Of a stretch of DNA of 64,000 nt, positions 45,200-58,254 are shown piece by piece. Numbering within the stretch: position 1 is the stretch's first letter; each line of letters begins with the position of its first letter. Position numbers and translations under genes: made by a program. This stretch comes from Clusia tigrina (Eukaryota; Arthropoda; Insecta; Diptera; Clusiidae): positions 20,727,981 through 20,791,980 of the forward strand of contig OV050032.1 of assembly GCA_920105625.2 (NCBI GenBank), written 5' to 3'. The notes beneath the pieces were generated by a model. It saw only the letters and a list, made by a program, of their open reading frames with translations, ran no database searches and was not told the origin of the DNA.

Positions 45200-47480
45200 A
45201 ATCATGCTCGCATATGCCACTGATCCGAATTCTACAGAAATCATATTCGTTGTCACCATTCCTGTGAGCGTGAGTTCGTTCTTCAGCGTTTGTCTTTGTT
45301 TTCCCTTCCAAGGATTGCAGCAATGGGTCAACGGTAGCTGATATCTCGCACGAAGGTCATCATTGTGAACCAGAGATCTGCGGTTACTATATGGATAAGT
45401 GTTTCTGGCGATTTGTTCAAGTCCTTACAAATATGCTGCTGATTGGATTGGAGAGTGCAGCGTTCATCCCAGCACCAAAAATACTCTTGAGCAGAGTTTT
45501 ATTCAGGAAGTGAAATAAGAAATCTTTTTACACAGGACATTCTTAAGTTTTCTAGTCTTACACAATCTTTTACTATATGTGGTTATTCTGTTTGCAACAA
45601 ATATTCATCACTCTGCTATCTGGTTCTCGTTTGTCTGTGAGTGACTCGTGAAGTGCTCTGTTATGGATTTGCACGTGGAAAGACTATCGCACCCTGTACA
45701 TGAGTGAAGCTGTATGCTATATACACATGCCTATACGTGGATGGTCCTTTCCAGCTTGGATGGAGCAGGGCTTGCTGTTGCTTGAATGAATTTCTGTGGC
45801 GCAGTCTATTGTGTTTTCTGCGCCGATCGGTACGGCTCGGCGGTACGCTGGCTCATTGGCTCATTGGCTGGTAAGTTGGTTGGTTGGTTGGCTGTCTGTC
45901 TGGCCGGCTGGCCGACTGTCTCTTTGTCGCTGTGGTCCATGATTATGTGCAACACGACATTCTTTATGCTGTCCATTTTGGCATTTCGGCTGCTGCTGCT
46001 GCTGTCGCTCTCTTCTCTCTGCCCTCTGCAGAGACTCAGAGTGCTCGACGTCTTTCGGCCTGCGGATGTTTTGTTTGCTTGTTCTTGTGTTGTTGTAGCT
46101 GTCGTTGCCGCTCATTTTTTAAAACATTTGTTTTTTTTTTTGTTTTGTTTTTTGTTTTGCCATTTTTTGGTATTTTGTCGCATTTACTGTACCTCAGAGT
46201 CTCTGAGGTAAGACCGTAATATAGGTAATAGAATTAAACATGCGAACCTATACGGGAATGGCAGCATCAGCCAGCGACTGTCCGCTTGTGAACTGGTGTC
46301 CGCCTGATCTGGCGTTACATGCTTGTACAGTGTCTGCGCCGTCATTAACTGGCGTTGCCGTTGACCGTGTCCTTTTGAGGCATTGCATTGACGGACGACG
46401 GATGGGCCTGGCGCGGTGTCAGCCACTTTGGCGCATTTTGAACATGAAACGCTGAGCGTAAAGCACAATCATAGTATCCATTAATCTACTCCACTTCCAG
46501 AGTGTTCTATCCTATAAAGTGGCAGAAAGGTTTTGTGCTTCCAATGCTCCTTCTCGATTTGTTGGGGGTACGGCAAAAAGTTATTTTAATTGAAAAATTT
46601 TATGAAATATGCACGCACAGAACTCCCAATTCAATTAGGAAAAAAGCCCATTTTTTATTTTTGTTTGTTTTTGTTGTTGTTTGCTGAGGAACCCACGAAT
46701 TTGCCTAAATTATTTAAAGCGGCATAAATAAATTAAAGAGAAAATTGCATGCTGCGAGCAGACCGAGCAGGGCCGTTTCTGCCGCAAAGCGTGCTTCGCT
46801 GTTGCCAAATGCGCAAAATAATAAATGACACTTTGCGAAACTTGGCGAATATTGGTGGGTGGGCGGCAGTTAAAACTCTTTCTGTGTGCTGCCGGTTCTT
46901 GCTTTACGTCTTTTTTGTCTTAGGCTTTACGTATTTTTCCTGCCTTAAATAAGATTGAAAGTGCACAACAACAACCACCACAGCAACTACAACGGCAACA
47001 ACTCTTGAAGAAGTGGGCAAATGTTGTAGCAAAAGAAAATGTTCGCGCCCAACGCAAAATGTCTGCGGGCCTTCTGTGAAATGTGGCCAGTGTTAATAAA
47101 GAGATAAGATGTGCGAGTATGTGGGTTAAAAATTTTGCATACATTCTTGAACATCCGTTTAAAGTGGCTGCATGCCGCTCGTATATCTTCTGCCTCTTGT
47201 GGGGATGCAAAATTTATTAACTGCAGTTAAGGAAAAAACGTGGCGACATTTCGCCATAATTCCTACCATTCAAAAAAGTATCAAAAATTTATGTTTATAT
47301 TCAACTAATTGCATTTTGCTTCAATCAATTCCACAAACATACCGAACAAAAAATATAGAAGCTATTTGCTTCTGGGAAGAAGCTCATAGCTCAGATCGAG
47401 TTAGACCCAGTATACTCTGCACCCGAGGGGAACTTATCGCAGTGCTGTGGGAGTACCAGCTAATTTATAACAATGCATAT
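45200..47480. other. Region without recognised gene
   Basis: Includes a T-rich stretch at 46117-46175 and several long open frames of biased composition. None shows a domain, signal peptide with supporting splice sites, or codon pattern that I can defend. The sequence could be a large intron or regulatory region of a gene outside the window. Confidence 0.35.
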
Positions 47481-47490
47481 AAACACTTTT

Positions 47491-48185
47491 GAACAACATC
47501 ACACTCGGGGGGTCGTGGGCTCGAATTTTGCTCCGGGCATGGTCTGAAAGTGCTTCTTTCTAAATCTATTTCTCCTTGAATCGAAGGCCTTAGTTGCTAG
47601 CACTCATTCCGCCAACCCCTTGCAGACATATTTCATTATGATGCAAGGATAATTATAATAATAATAGAAATTGTGAACAACATCACACTCGAGGGGTCGG
47701 TGGCTCAAATCGTGTGCCCCTGGCATGGTCTGAAAGTGCTTCTTTCTAAATTTATTTCTCCTTGAATCGAAGGCCTTAGTTGCTAGCACTCATTCCGCCA
47801 ACCCCTTGCAGACATATTTCATTATGATGCAAGGATAATTATAATAATAATAGAAATTGTGAACAACATCACACTCGAGGGGTCGGTGGCTCAAATCGTG
47901 TGTCCCTGGCATGGTCTGAAAGTGCTTCTTTCTAAATCTATTTCTCCTTCAATCGAAGGCCTTAGTTGCTAGCACTCATTCCGCCAACCCCTTGCAGACA
48001 TATTTCAATATGATGCAAGGATAATTATAATAATAATAGAAATTGTGAACAACATCACACTCGAGGGGTCGGTGGCTCAAATCGTGTGTCCCTGGCATGG
48101 TCTGAAAGTGCTTCTTTCTAAATCTATTTCTCCTTGAATCGAAGGCCTTAGTTGCTAGCACTCATTCCGCCAACTCCTTGCATTC
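47491..48185 (+). mobile_element. Tandem array of four SINE units, period ~186 bp
   Basis: Four head-to-tail copies begin at 47491, 47674, 47861 and 48047 with gaacaacatcacactcg. Each continues with a box-B-like ggctcaaatcgtgt, catggtctgaaagtgcttct, ccttgaatcgaaggccttag, tagcactcattccgcc and ccccttgcagac, and ends in a TAATAATAAT tail. The body equals the SINE at 17545 but the box A half of the tRNA head has been replaced by the preceding copy's tail. Copies are nearly identical, so the expansion is recent. A fifth, partial duplication (cattcatttcgccaac) follows at 48180. Confidence 0.88.
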
Positions 48186-48769
48186 ATTTCGCCAACCTCT
48201 CCTTCTGGGGAGGTGTGAAAAGCAGCCGCACGACGACTACTTTCGCGTGGACCCACCAATAACTACATGTCACAGTATGCAATATAATTTTTTACAGTGA
48301 TATTGTGCCAAACAAAAATGGAACTTTCATGATTGAAAGTGAATGAACAATCAAAATATCTCCAAGATAAACAAAATATTCTACTGTTCTTGTGTCGTTC
48401 TCGCTAGTTGTACCGGTATATACGGGAATGGTACAATTCATACCAGGCGCGCACTCAGGGCGCACTCAGAGGGATTAGAACCCCTCACCCTGAAATAAAC
48501 AAAGTCGATTTTGTTCGTTTAAGGAAATAAATTTGGTAGCTCTCTTCGGGATACGACCATGATTTCCACACATTTTACAACAAACATTCGATTCATCAAT
48601 ATTTGGCCATCTGCTGCCGCATCTGACAATATTTGATTGAGTCAATGTCCACCACAAGGATATTCCTACTAAATATATAGCATTAATGAGGATGTTGTCC
48701 AGGCAATACTGAAACAATAATGGTGGTATCTCTCGTGCTGTGTAAGAAAAGTAAGTAAAGATTATGTCG

Positions 48770-49900
48770 GGGTTTTCAATAGGTACGTAACAGATTTGTG
48801 TTGTGTATTACATATTATTATTGTATAATACAAACGCACCCTTACCGTCTATTATGATCATACAATGCCAAAACGTCACTCAAGGCTTACATTTTTATCA
48901 TGGTGAAGTTCACGAAGGAGCAGCATAGGGAAATTATTTAAATTTGCTACCGAAATTCTGAATCAGTGGTCTCAACTTTAAGAGCGGTCACTCCAATTTT
49001 CGGTCGTAATAATCGTGCGTGCTATAGTGGACAAATTCGAGTCAACATTATCAGTATAGAATGTTCCTGTGCCAGTGAGACAACGTACCGGTCGAAGTAC
49101 CGAAAATATCGCAGCCGTAAGTGCTTCAGTTCAAAATGAGCCAAGTCAGTCGATTCTACGCCGTTCGCTGGAATTGGAAATCTCTCAGTCCACATTGTAG
49201 CGGAAAGATCTTGGCCTACACTCTTGCTAGATGAAATTAACTCAATAACTAAAGCCTCTTGATCAGTTGAGCCGCCGAAACTTCTGCGATTGGGCTGTGC
49301 AAAAGTTTGAAGAAATTCCTGAATTTCATCCAACTTCAGCGTTTTTGGCCAATGGCTTTGTCAATAAGGAATATAGCGTTATTGGACAGCTACAAACACA
49401 CATGTGCTCCAAGAGACTCCTTTGTATCCACAAAAGGTGACCGTGTGGTATGGATTTCTTGCCGCAGGTGTCTCGATAAAAATGATCGCCATGTTACGGC
49501 CAATGGAGTTGGCTATCGTGCCATGTTGGAAGACTAATTTGGGCCACAATTGGATGGACTTGACATTACTGATTTTTGGTTCCAACAACATGTCACCGCA
49601 TGCGTCACACTGGTCAAACAATTAATCTATTGAAGGGGAAGGTCGGCAATCGTGAAGTGGTCGGTCGAATGGCCACTTCGCTCATGCGAGCTGACGCTGT
49701 TGGATTTCTTTTCATGGGGTTACATTAATTTGTGGTTTATGCCACTAAGCCAACAACGTTAGAGCAGCTCAGGAACAATATCGAACGCGAAATTGCCAAC
49801 GTTCCGACCGATATGTGTCGAGGAGTGGTGGATCGCTGCAGACGTGCTCGTGGTGGTCAATGAGCGAGATCGATTTCATTACTTAATTAGTATTTGAACA
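48770..49900 (+). mobile_element. Tc1/mariner-superfamily transposase pseudogene
   Basis: The + strand shows, with frameshifts, blocks of an insect Tc1/mariner-like transposase: a KFTKEQ and YRNSESVVSTL start near 48910, RPIFGRNN-like sequence near 49000, PLYPQKVTVWYG near 49410-49450, and WPLRSCELTLLDFFSWGY at 49670-49723. The catalytic Asp normally in FQQDGA is His here (49589-49591), so the enzyme would be inactive even without the stops. Terminal inverted repeats could not be defined by eye. An AT-rich end lies near 49900. Confidence 0.75.
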
Positions 49901-49904
49901 TTTT

Positions 49905-50195
49905 TACTTAATTATTTGAGTTGCATGAACGAGGAGGAGGAAGAATCCATTGCACACGTGTTGTGGACATGTCCAGTGCTCTCCAGAATGAGGCGCACTT
50001 TCCTAGGCGACTACTTTCTGGACTCCCTGGGAGACATTCCCAACAAAACAAATAACCTCCATCAACTATCTTTATAAAAAGCTCCAAATGGCTGGACCTG
50101 TGAAAGGGATGGGACCTGATGTCTCATGCGGTATCACAAGGGGTCAATGTTGGCCTAAGTGCCGCCTTACCTGCCTACCTACCTACTTGATCATG
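49905..50195 (+). mobile_element. 3' end of TACC-tailed non-LTR retroelement
   Basis: Starts in the C-terminal reading frame (NEEEEESIAHVLWTCPVL, then FLGDYFLDSLGDIPN at about 49928-50045). It passes a cggtatcacaaggggtcaat block and ends with TACC repeats at 50175-50190. The piece is 5'-truncated and close in sequence to 63685-63900. Confidence 0.7.
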
Positions 50196-50199
50196 GTGC

Positions 50200-51970
50200 G
50201 TAACATGAATCATTCTTCAAATATATGAATTTGCTTTTCCTTCTGTGTGATTGATTCTGGAAATTGGAGATTTAGAATGCTATTTTAAATATGATCTTTT
50301 CAAAATTACTTTCACTGGTTTCACTGTCTGCGTAAGTATGTGTGGGTCAGTGAACATAGAACCCTGTGAGACCCAAAGACGATGCGCCAATGCGCGAATC
50401 GCCCTTTCTTCCAGTTTTCTGTATATAAGCATTCGAGTACTTTAGCCTGAACCGCTTTCACAACATTGTTTGGAAAAGGTTGGATTTTTCGGATGGACTT
50501 AGAAATAAAATTGAGGCAATTGGTGACGATTATCAATGCCAGCTCACAGTTATAATGAGCATTTGACTGCGAAGTAGTTTAATTAGAAATCAATTTGTGG
50601 TACCACAATACACGAATAGCAAGAGCACACTCCACTAATATTAAACTAGACCGCATTTATGCCGGAATTATCTCATTGCTCTCAACGCTCCACGCAAAGT
50701 TCTTGACACACATAAATATACTCGCACTTGTACCCGTATATTGAAGCAATGCTGCAGAAGGGCACGAATGGCGTCATTATGGCAGCAGCAGCAAACGGAT
50801 GCACTCTATGCACGAAAGGCGATGGGGTTGCTTGCGTGTGGCGTTGATGCGTAGAATTGCCGCCATTATTGCGCGGCTGGAGCTGATGAGAATATGTTAG
50901 AGTATGAGTAACTCGGTTTCCTTGCAGGGAGGACAAGACACGAAGGACAGCAGACACAAATGTCCCAAGAATGCTGGTTCGCATTTAATGGTGGCGACAG
51001 CAATTCAGTTGCTGCTGCATAATGGCCCAGAAAATGTGTGTGACAACAAAAAAAAAACAAACTCCTCATCACCATCAACGTTTCGAAAAGAGAAAGGATT
51101 ACTAATCAGTTGCGAGATGTGCGCATAATTTGACGGGTGTGTCCTGCGAACAGGTGGCATCTCGCAATCTGGAATCATTTGATATTCGTAGTTATTAAGG
51201 AGAACTATAAAACAATCGCCAATGGAACGCTCCAATGGGTCAAATTCGAAGTTCTGCTGTTATTTTTTATTTTAGCTCACGCCTCTAGTTCAAAGTACGA
51301 GTGCGGCTTTATATAGAAATTTGAGTTCCGGATCTAGGACAACAGCCACAATTGATGCGAAGTGCGTTCAATTCACTAACTTCTGATAGCTAATTAGGTT
51401 GAAAGGGACATCGATGGGTCCGACATCATGAGCAACATTAGCCTACAACCCAAATTTTCATAACATTTTGCTGCTCCACCTTCAATCTATTTGTATCGAT
51501 CTAAAATGCTCAGTCAACCACGAACTGTCAATTGTTGAAAAGAGAAAAATCTATGGTTAGTAGAGGTCCTGTGATCTGCACATCTGACAGTCATTGCGAC
51601 AACAGAACTGAAACCCCGTCAAGTCTTAAATAACTCTAAGCCGGGCCTTCGACGGTCAATCATTTGACGCCAAATAATGTGGATGTATCAGTGAAAAATG
51701 TGTGTATGTGTCACATGGCCACCGATTGGTGGAAAATTAAAAAGTGTTGATATTCTATCACTCGGTGTAAATGTGACTGATAAACACTTTTCCAGAAATA
51801 CATAAACATGTTTGACCTCAAATTATTGACCGTCTGAGGTACGCGTTCATCATTGTCTTTCGTTGAACATCTCGTCATTAGTGTCTACTCTCCCCCTTGC
51901 CTCTTGTTCATCACACTCTTTAAAAGCCAAAAATGGTGTTTCCATTCAGTTGAACACAGCACACAGAGAA
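50200..51970. other. Region without recognised gene
   Basis: Non-coding by inspection. The segment at 50320-50540 has weak similarity on the - strand to retroelement sequence, but too little to name. The remainder shows no repeat or exon. Confidence 0.35.
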
Positions 51971-51974
51971 AACA

Positions 51975-54340
51975 GTCTGTTATAGAGTTAACAGTTATTG
52001 ATAGAGTTACTTATGGAAAGGGTTACTTATTGATAGGGTTGCTTATTGAAAGGGTTACTTATTGAAAGGGTTACTTATTGATAGAGTTACTTATGGAAAG
52101 GGTTACTTATTGATAGGGTTGCTTATTGAAAGGTTTACCGATTAAGAGGGTTGCTTATTGAAAGGGTTACTTATTGAAAGTGTTACTTATTGATAGGGTT
52201 ACTTATTGATAGAGTCTCTTATTCATATGGTTACTTATTGATGGGGTTACTTATTGATAGGGTTGCTTATTGAAAGGGTTACTTATTGAAAGGGTTACTT
52301 ATTGATAGAGTTACTTATGGAAAGGGTTACTTATTGAAAGGGTTACTTATTGATAGGGTTACTTATTGATAGAGTCTCTTATTCATATGGTTACTTATTG
52401 ATGGGGTTGCTTATTGAAAGGGTTATTTATTGAAAGGGTTACTTATTGATAGGGTTGCTTATTGAAAGGTTTACTTATTGAAAGGGTTACTTATTGAAAG
52501 GGTTACTTATTGATAGGGTTACTTATTGATAGGGTTACTTATTGATAGAGTCTCTTATTCATATGGTTACTTATTGATAGGGTTGCTTATTGAAAGGGTT
52601 ACTTATTGAAAGGGTTACTTATTGATAGAGTTACTTATGGAAAGGGTTACTTATTGAAAGGGTTGCTTATTGAAAGGTTTACCGATTAAGAGGGTTGCTT
52701 ATTGAAAGGGTTACTTATTGAAAGGGTTACTTATTGATAGGGTTACTTATTGATAGAGTCTCTTATTCATATGGTTACTTATTGATGGGGTTACTTATTG
52801 ATAGGGTTGCTTATTGAAAGGGTTACTTATTGAAAGGGTTACTTATTGATAGAGTTACTTATGGAAAGGGTTACTTATTGATAGGGTTGCTTATTGAAAG
52901 GTTTACCGATTAAGAGGGTTGCTTATTGAAAGGGTTACTTATTGAAAGTGTTACTTATTGATAGGGTTACTTATTGATAGAGTCTCTTATTCATATGGTT
53001 ACTTATTGATGGGGTTACTTATTGAGAGGGTTGCTTATTGAAAGGGTTACTTATTGAAAGGGTTACTTATTGATAGAGTTACTTATGGAAAGGGTTACTT
53101 ATTGATAGGGTTGCTTATTGAAAGGTTTACCGATTAAGAGGGTTGCTTATTGAAAGGGTTACTTATTGAAAGTGTTACTTATTGATAGGGTTACTTATTG
53201 ATAGAGTCTCTTATTCATATGGTTACTTATTGATGGGGTTACTTATTGATAGGGTTGCTTATTGAAAGGGTTACTTATTGAAAGGGTTACTTATTGATAG
53301 AGTTACTTATGGAAAGGGTTACTTATTGAAAGGGTTACTTATTGATAGGGTTACTTATTGATAGAGTCTCTTATTCATATGGTTACTTATTGATGGGGTT
53401 GCTTATTGTAAGGGTTATTTATTGAAAGGGTTACTTATTGATAGGGTTGCTTATTGAAAGGTTTACTTATTGAAAGGGTTACTTATTGAAAGGGTTACTT
53501 ATTGATAGGGTTACTTATTGATAGGGTTACTTATTGATAGAGTCTCTTATTCATATGGTTACTTATTGATAGGGTTACTTATTGAAAGGGTTACTTATTG
53601 AAAGGGTTACTTATTGATAGAGTTACTTATGGAAAGGGTTACTTATTGAAAGGGTTACTTATTGATAGGGTTACTTATTGATAGAGTCTCTTATTCATAT
53701 GGTTACTTATTGATAGGGTTGCTTATTGAAAGGGTTACTTATTGAAAGGGTTACTTATTGATAGGGTTACTTATTGATAGGGTTACTTATTGATAGGGTT
53801 GCTTATTGATAGGGTTGCTTATTGAAAGGTTTACTGATTAACAGGGTTGCTTATTGTAAGGGTTATTTATTGAAAGGGTTACTTATTGATAGGGTTGCTT
53901 ATTGAAAGGTTTACTTATTGAAAGGGTTACTTATTGAAAGGGTTACTTATTGATAGGGTTACTTATTGATAGGGTTACTTATTGATAGAGTCTCTTATTC
54001 ATATGGTTACTTATTGATAGGGTTACTTATTGAAAGGGTTACTTATTCATATGGTTACTTATTGATGGGGTTACTTATTGATAGGGTTACTTATTGAAAG
54101 GGTTATTTATTGAAAGGGTTACTTATTGATAGGGTTACTTATTGATAGAGTTACTTATTCATATGGTTACTTATTGATAGGGTTACTTATTGAAAGCGTT
54201 ACTTATTGATAGTGTTACTTATTGAAAGGCTTACTTTTTCACAGGTTTACTTATTCATAGGGTTACTAATTCGTAAGGTTACTTATTCATAGGGTTACTT
54301 TTTGAAAGGATTACTTATTGAAAGGGATACTCATTGGTTT
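51975..54340. repeat. 16-bp minisatellite of about 147 units with higher-order structure
   Basis: Roughly 2.36 kb of units of the form gggttacttattgata, with variants gaaa, gatg, agagtctcttattcat, gtttaccgattaagag and gttacttatggaaa. The rare variant agagtctcttattcat starts at 52211, 52371, 52547, 52755, 52979, 53203, 53363, 53539, 53683 and 53987. Every interval is a multiple of 16 (10, 11, 13, 14, 14, 10, 11, 9 and 19 units). The interval series 10, 11 repeats after 62 units, showing duplication of large blocks. The last ten or so units are more degenerate. Confidence 0.97.
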
Positions 54341-54734
54341 TAACGACTTTGAACACTGAAGCCAAGTCGCTATTTTTTGGTTTTTGAATAGAGTAAAGAC
54401 TAAAACATCAATCCGGGTTTGTGATGTTCTAGCAAATCCGTTACACTTTATTCGAATACTATTTTGATAATTTTCTGATTCATTTGATGGAGTGCCTCTT
54501 TCCTCATTAATATTATTATACGTACCGTTATTTTATTCCTTTAATTTGTAAAAATATGTGTGCTCTTGGCATAACATAAGAAGCCAGTGCTGCCAAATTG
54601 TTCCCAAACTGGGAACTGCCTTTGAGGTTGATACTTCGTTTCTTAAGGTCATGTGTATATGAGTAAAGAGGACGCTTCCTCGATTTGTAAAAAATTTCGA
54701 AAACTTTTTCCCAAAATCGCGCCAGTGATAGTTT

Positions 54735-55350
54735 GAATAGGAGTTCACTTTTGTACCCTTAACAAAAAAGCATAAAAAGCTCACTTCGTTCCTTGCTTTA
54801 TGTGTGCTTTGGTCTTCACTGATCTTGTCAGATTTTGAACAGGGGGTTGGTTTACTGAGTTGTGCCAACGCACAGTTGTTTATTGCTTGGTAAAAGAGTG
54901 TTCAGGATGTCAGCGTCGAGTAATGAACTTTCCGTTTCAATTAGTGGTGTTGGATGGCATTTGGACTTTGTTTCTGGATTTTGTATACATTTTTTAATGT
55001 TTTAAAAATATGTTTTTATATTTTTATTCGTTGCCAGGCCCGTCAGCAAGGTTGAGAAATGCTTTTTTAAATGACAGGTAGCATTAGAGTCCACTTCTTT
55101 ATCCATAATGACAAAATCACAAAAAGCTCAGTTCGTTGCATGCCTCGAGTGTGTTTTGGTCAGTGGTGATTTCGTCGGTTTGAGGAAGGGGTTTAGTGAG
55201 GTTTACCAACGCATATCAATGTACTCATAGTTGGCTATTATTCGTTAAAAGAGTGTTGAGGATGTCAGCGTCGAGAGTGCCTAATTGTAATGAACTTTCC
55301 GTTTCAATTAGTTGTGGTGGATGGCATTTGGACTTTGTTTCTGGTTTATG
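54735..55350. repeat. Tandem duplication of a ~350-365 bp segment
   Basis: The segment 54735-55000 recurs, diverged, at 55085-55350. Shared stretches include aaaagctcacttcgtt, agagtgttcaggatgtcagc and aatgaactttccgtttcaat followed by the tggcatttggactttg block. The second copy has a 10-base insertion after gtcgag. No coding capacity is shared between the copies. Confidence 0.85.
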
Positions 55351-57650
55351 TACATAAATATTTTGAAATCTGTTTAAATTGTATATATTTTTTGTTTGTT
55401 GTTGTCATGCACGTCATCAAATCTGAAATGTCACAGTTGTGCTCTGGCGAATTCCTAATTGGGATGGAATTTTTTTGTTGTTCAATGTTTGAGTGCATGT
55501 GTGCGATATTTGCTGTTTTGTTGTTCGAACTTTGCAATTTATGTATATGGACTTTTGGTTTGCATTGAAAATTTGCAGCAGCAACAAAACACACGAAAAG
55601 GTCACACAAAAGTTGGCACAATTTCACTTGGCAAAGTGCTTTTGGAGCTGAGCAAATCACTTGAGCAACTAAAAGTGTAGAAGCGCCGACTGCCAGTTTA
55701 ATGCTTTTTTGTTGTTGTTATTTAGTAGTTATAACTTTGGCATATTCAAAGGCAGCCAAACAGACAGCCACACACACGCACTCACGCAAATAGGCACACA
55801 CTAACACACTCACGGTCAGATAGATAGATAGATGCAGAGCTAGATAGATGAGGAGTCTGGTGCAATTGCAACTGCAGCGGCAGCGGCAGCAACTCAAACG
55901 GCGCCAGCAATTTCAATAAATCAAAAAGTACTTCTTTCCAAAGGCAGCTGCAAGCCAAACAACGCTCCGTACTGGCTCTGTCTGTGTAATTGGTTTATAG
56001 GATGATCGATTTGTGCGAAAAGGATGCTTAAACTTAATGCGTTTTAATAAATTTGCAGGCAGCATAATAAAAAGAGGTGTTCCGATTTATTGCTTAATTT
56101 TGGTTTCTATAAAATTCCAGCACACGTGCGCACATACACACACACACCTATAAAGGCGGTGTATGTGTGCGTGTATGCACACACATGCAGGCGCAATCCC
56201 TTTTCTACCATTCACATCATGTTCTCCGGCATATTGTGCGATCGATCGAACAATGGCCAAAAGGTAACAACGCAGCAAAACTCACATGCTACGACACGAT
56301 CACGATGAAGATGATGGGGAATATTTAAAAATGTTGTGCAAAGACTCAAATGACACACACAGCAACAACTGCAACAACAACAAGATCATCAGCATCAGCA
56401 TCAGAAGCAGGAGCAGGAGCAGGAGCAAAGCTACTCAGTGCACACACAGAATCCCACACAGCACAACACACAACTAACTGACTACAGAGAAAGATGCCGC
56501 CAAGGCGTAGAAGCCGTTGCGAAAGATTGCGAAATATTGGCATTGGCAGAACTACCAAACTTTAACTTAAATTTCAACCGAACAACATGTAAGAACCAGA
56601 ACTGAACTGAACTGAACTGAACTGAACCCCACTCATGGCTGGACGGCAAGAAGAGGCTGGCAAGCTGGCAGGCAGACTAGCTTGGGTTGCCGTTGCCGTT
56701 GCCGTTTGCGTTTGCGTTTGCGTATTAAGTTCCCGCTTGGAATGCAACGCATTCTGGCTACGTGTACACGCTGCATGCAGTACAAGAGCCTCGCGCAACT
56801 CAGCCCAGAGTGCAGACAACTGCGCACCGTTCCGGGGGCATGTGGACTGCGTGTGCGTGTGTCGTGTTTGCGAGTTGCCTTGGAAGAGAGTGCTAGAATT
56901 TAACTATGTTGCACCTCATATAGAAATATGAATTTTAGCATGGAAGTGGTGGAAATGTCCAGACCCATATATGCGAGTACAAACGTACACACTCACGTAC
57001 ACACACGCACACACTAACCATTTACATGTAGTGGCACTGCCTGTCATACTCCTATGCATGTTTAAGCCCCTGTATCGGCCTTCAAGATTGCAATTGTCAT
57101 TGTAAGCCGATTTCGTCGCTGTGCAGCGTTTAGTTCTGTAATCTTTGAAGGGTTTCGAGATTTCGTTTTGTAATGGAATTTATTAAAATGAAAGAGACAA
57201 AGACACCACCACCACCATCACCAGAACAACAACAGCAGCAGCAGCAGCATCAAACAACAACAACAACAGCAACAACAACAACAAGAAACAACAGGCAAAG
57301 AAGAAACCCCATTGCAGCAGCGCCCAGCTGAGATCATGGAAATGATAAGAGAAGCGACTCATTGGCTGATTATATGCATTCCAATGTTTCGATAGTTGAG
57401 TTCTGCGAATGCTAAAAATAATTTCACTGTGGGCTCAAATGCCCAACAAGGATCTCACATTTAGCTATTCAGGCAAATACAGTCCGGAGTGGGTTTTTTC
57501 TTGTCTACTTTAGGAATTGAATCGATTGAAATTCCAAGTAATTGTAATTAATATGTTGAAAACCATTACAAAGGAATGTCCTTTGGTTATTTTTATTCTT
57601 ATTATTATGCTTGGCTGTAATGCACTTCAACCAATTTGATCCTTTGTGCG
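55351..57650. other. Microsatellite-rich region without recognised gene
   Basis: Contains GATA repeats (55818-55835), CAG and CAA runs (56360-56420, 57180-57300), a GAACT repeat (56605-56625) and CA-rich tracts. The composition resembles the regulatory or intronic DNA of large fly developmental genes. No exon is supported. Confidence 0.4.
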
Positions 57651-57654
57651 TACT

Positions 57655-58168
57655 CATTGTTGAACCTTCCATTTTAAGGCTTTATGAAGTTCCATGTTCC
57701 TAATAGTTTCAGGTCCCCATTTGGAGGAAACGCCTTCTGCAGCCTGCAGGAATATGCACAGCGGTGTGCGGTTCCGGGTTGCATAATCTACAGATATTCG
57801 TGGAGGAAATTCCTAGTGGGCAATCAGATACCGGTTGAAGCTTCTCTGTTTAATCTAAGGCGCTTTTCAGACACTCTTCTGTCTGGGAATAGAAATCTTC
57901 TGGCCTAATGTTGTCCAAAATTAATCGTCCAGTGCCCGGCGAATTTCTAATCTTGCCATTTCCTCAACAATTCTGGGATGTGTGCTTTTGGTAGTCCACA
58001 GAATGGTTCAGGGCCTATTAGGGGGCTTATTGTCCCTAGCTGGTAGGCGTGTTCGTTGCCTGGGTGTCCTTCATGACCTGGGATCCAATGCAATTCTAAT
58101 GTTCATTTAAAAGGTTTCGGGCTTCATCAGTCTTGATGAGACACCGTAGGGCCGCCTGACTATCGGAT
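57655..58168 (-). mobile_element. Non-LTR retroelement RNase H remnant
   Basis: On the - strand: [18 protein letters not shown] near 58165-58110, then LHWIPGHEGHPGNEH near 58080, then GPEPFCGLPKAHIPELL near 58000. This is the RNase H core and following region seen in the copies at 12880, 32800 and 39050, from a related but distinct element. Confidence 0.7.
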
Positions 58169-58169
58169 A

Positions 58170-58251
<82 letters not shown>
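58169..58251. repeat. (TA)n microsatellite abutting the RNase H remnant
   Basis: Pure alternating T and A for about 82 bases, starting exactly where the RNase H coding similarity breaks off. Confidence 0.97.

Positions 58252-58254
<3 letters not shown>

Noticed and set aside
45786..46211. 141-codon + strand hydrophobic frame
   Set aside because: The Leu/Val/Phe-rich sequence comes from CTG, TTG and poly-T tracts; a competing frame on the same strand is also open; no family resemblance.
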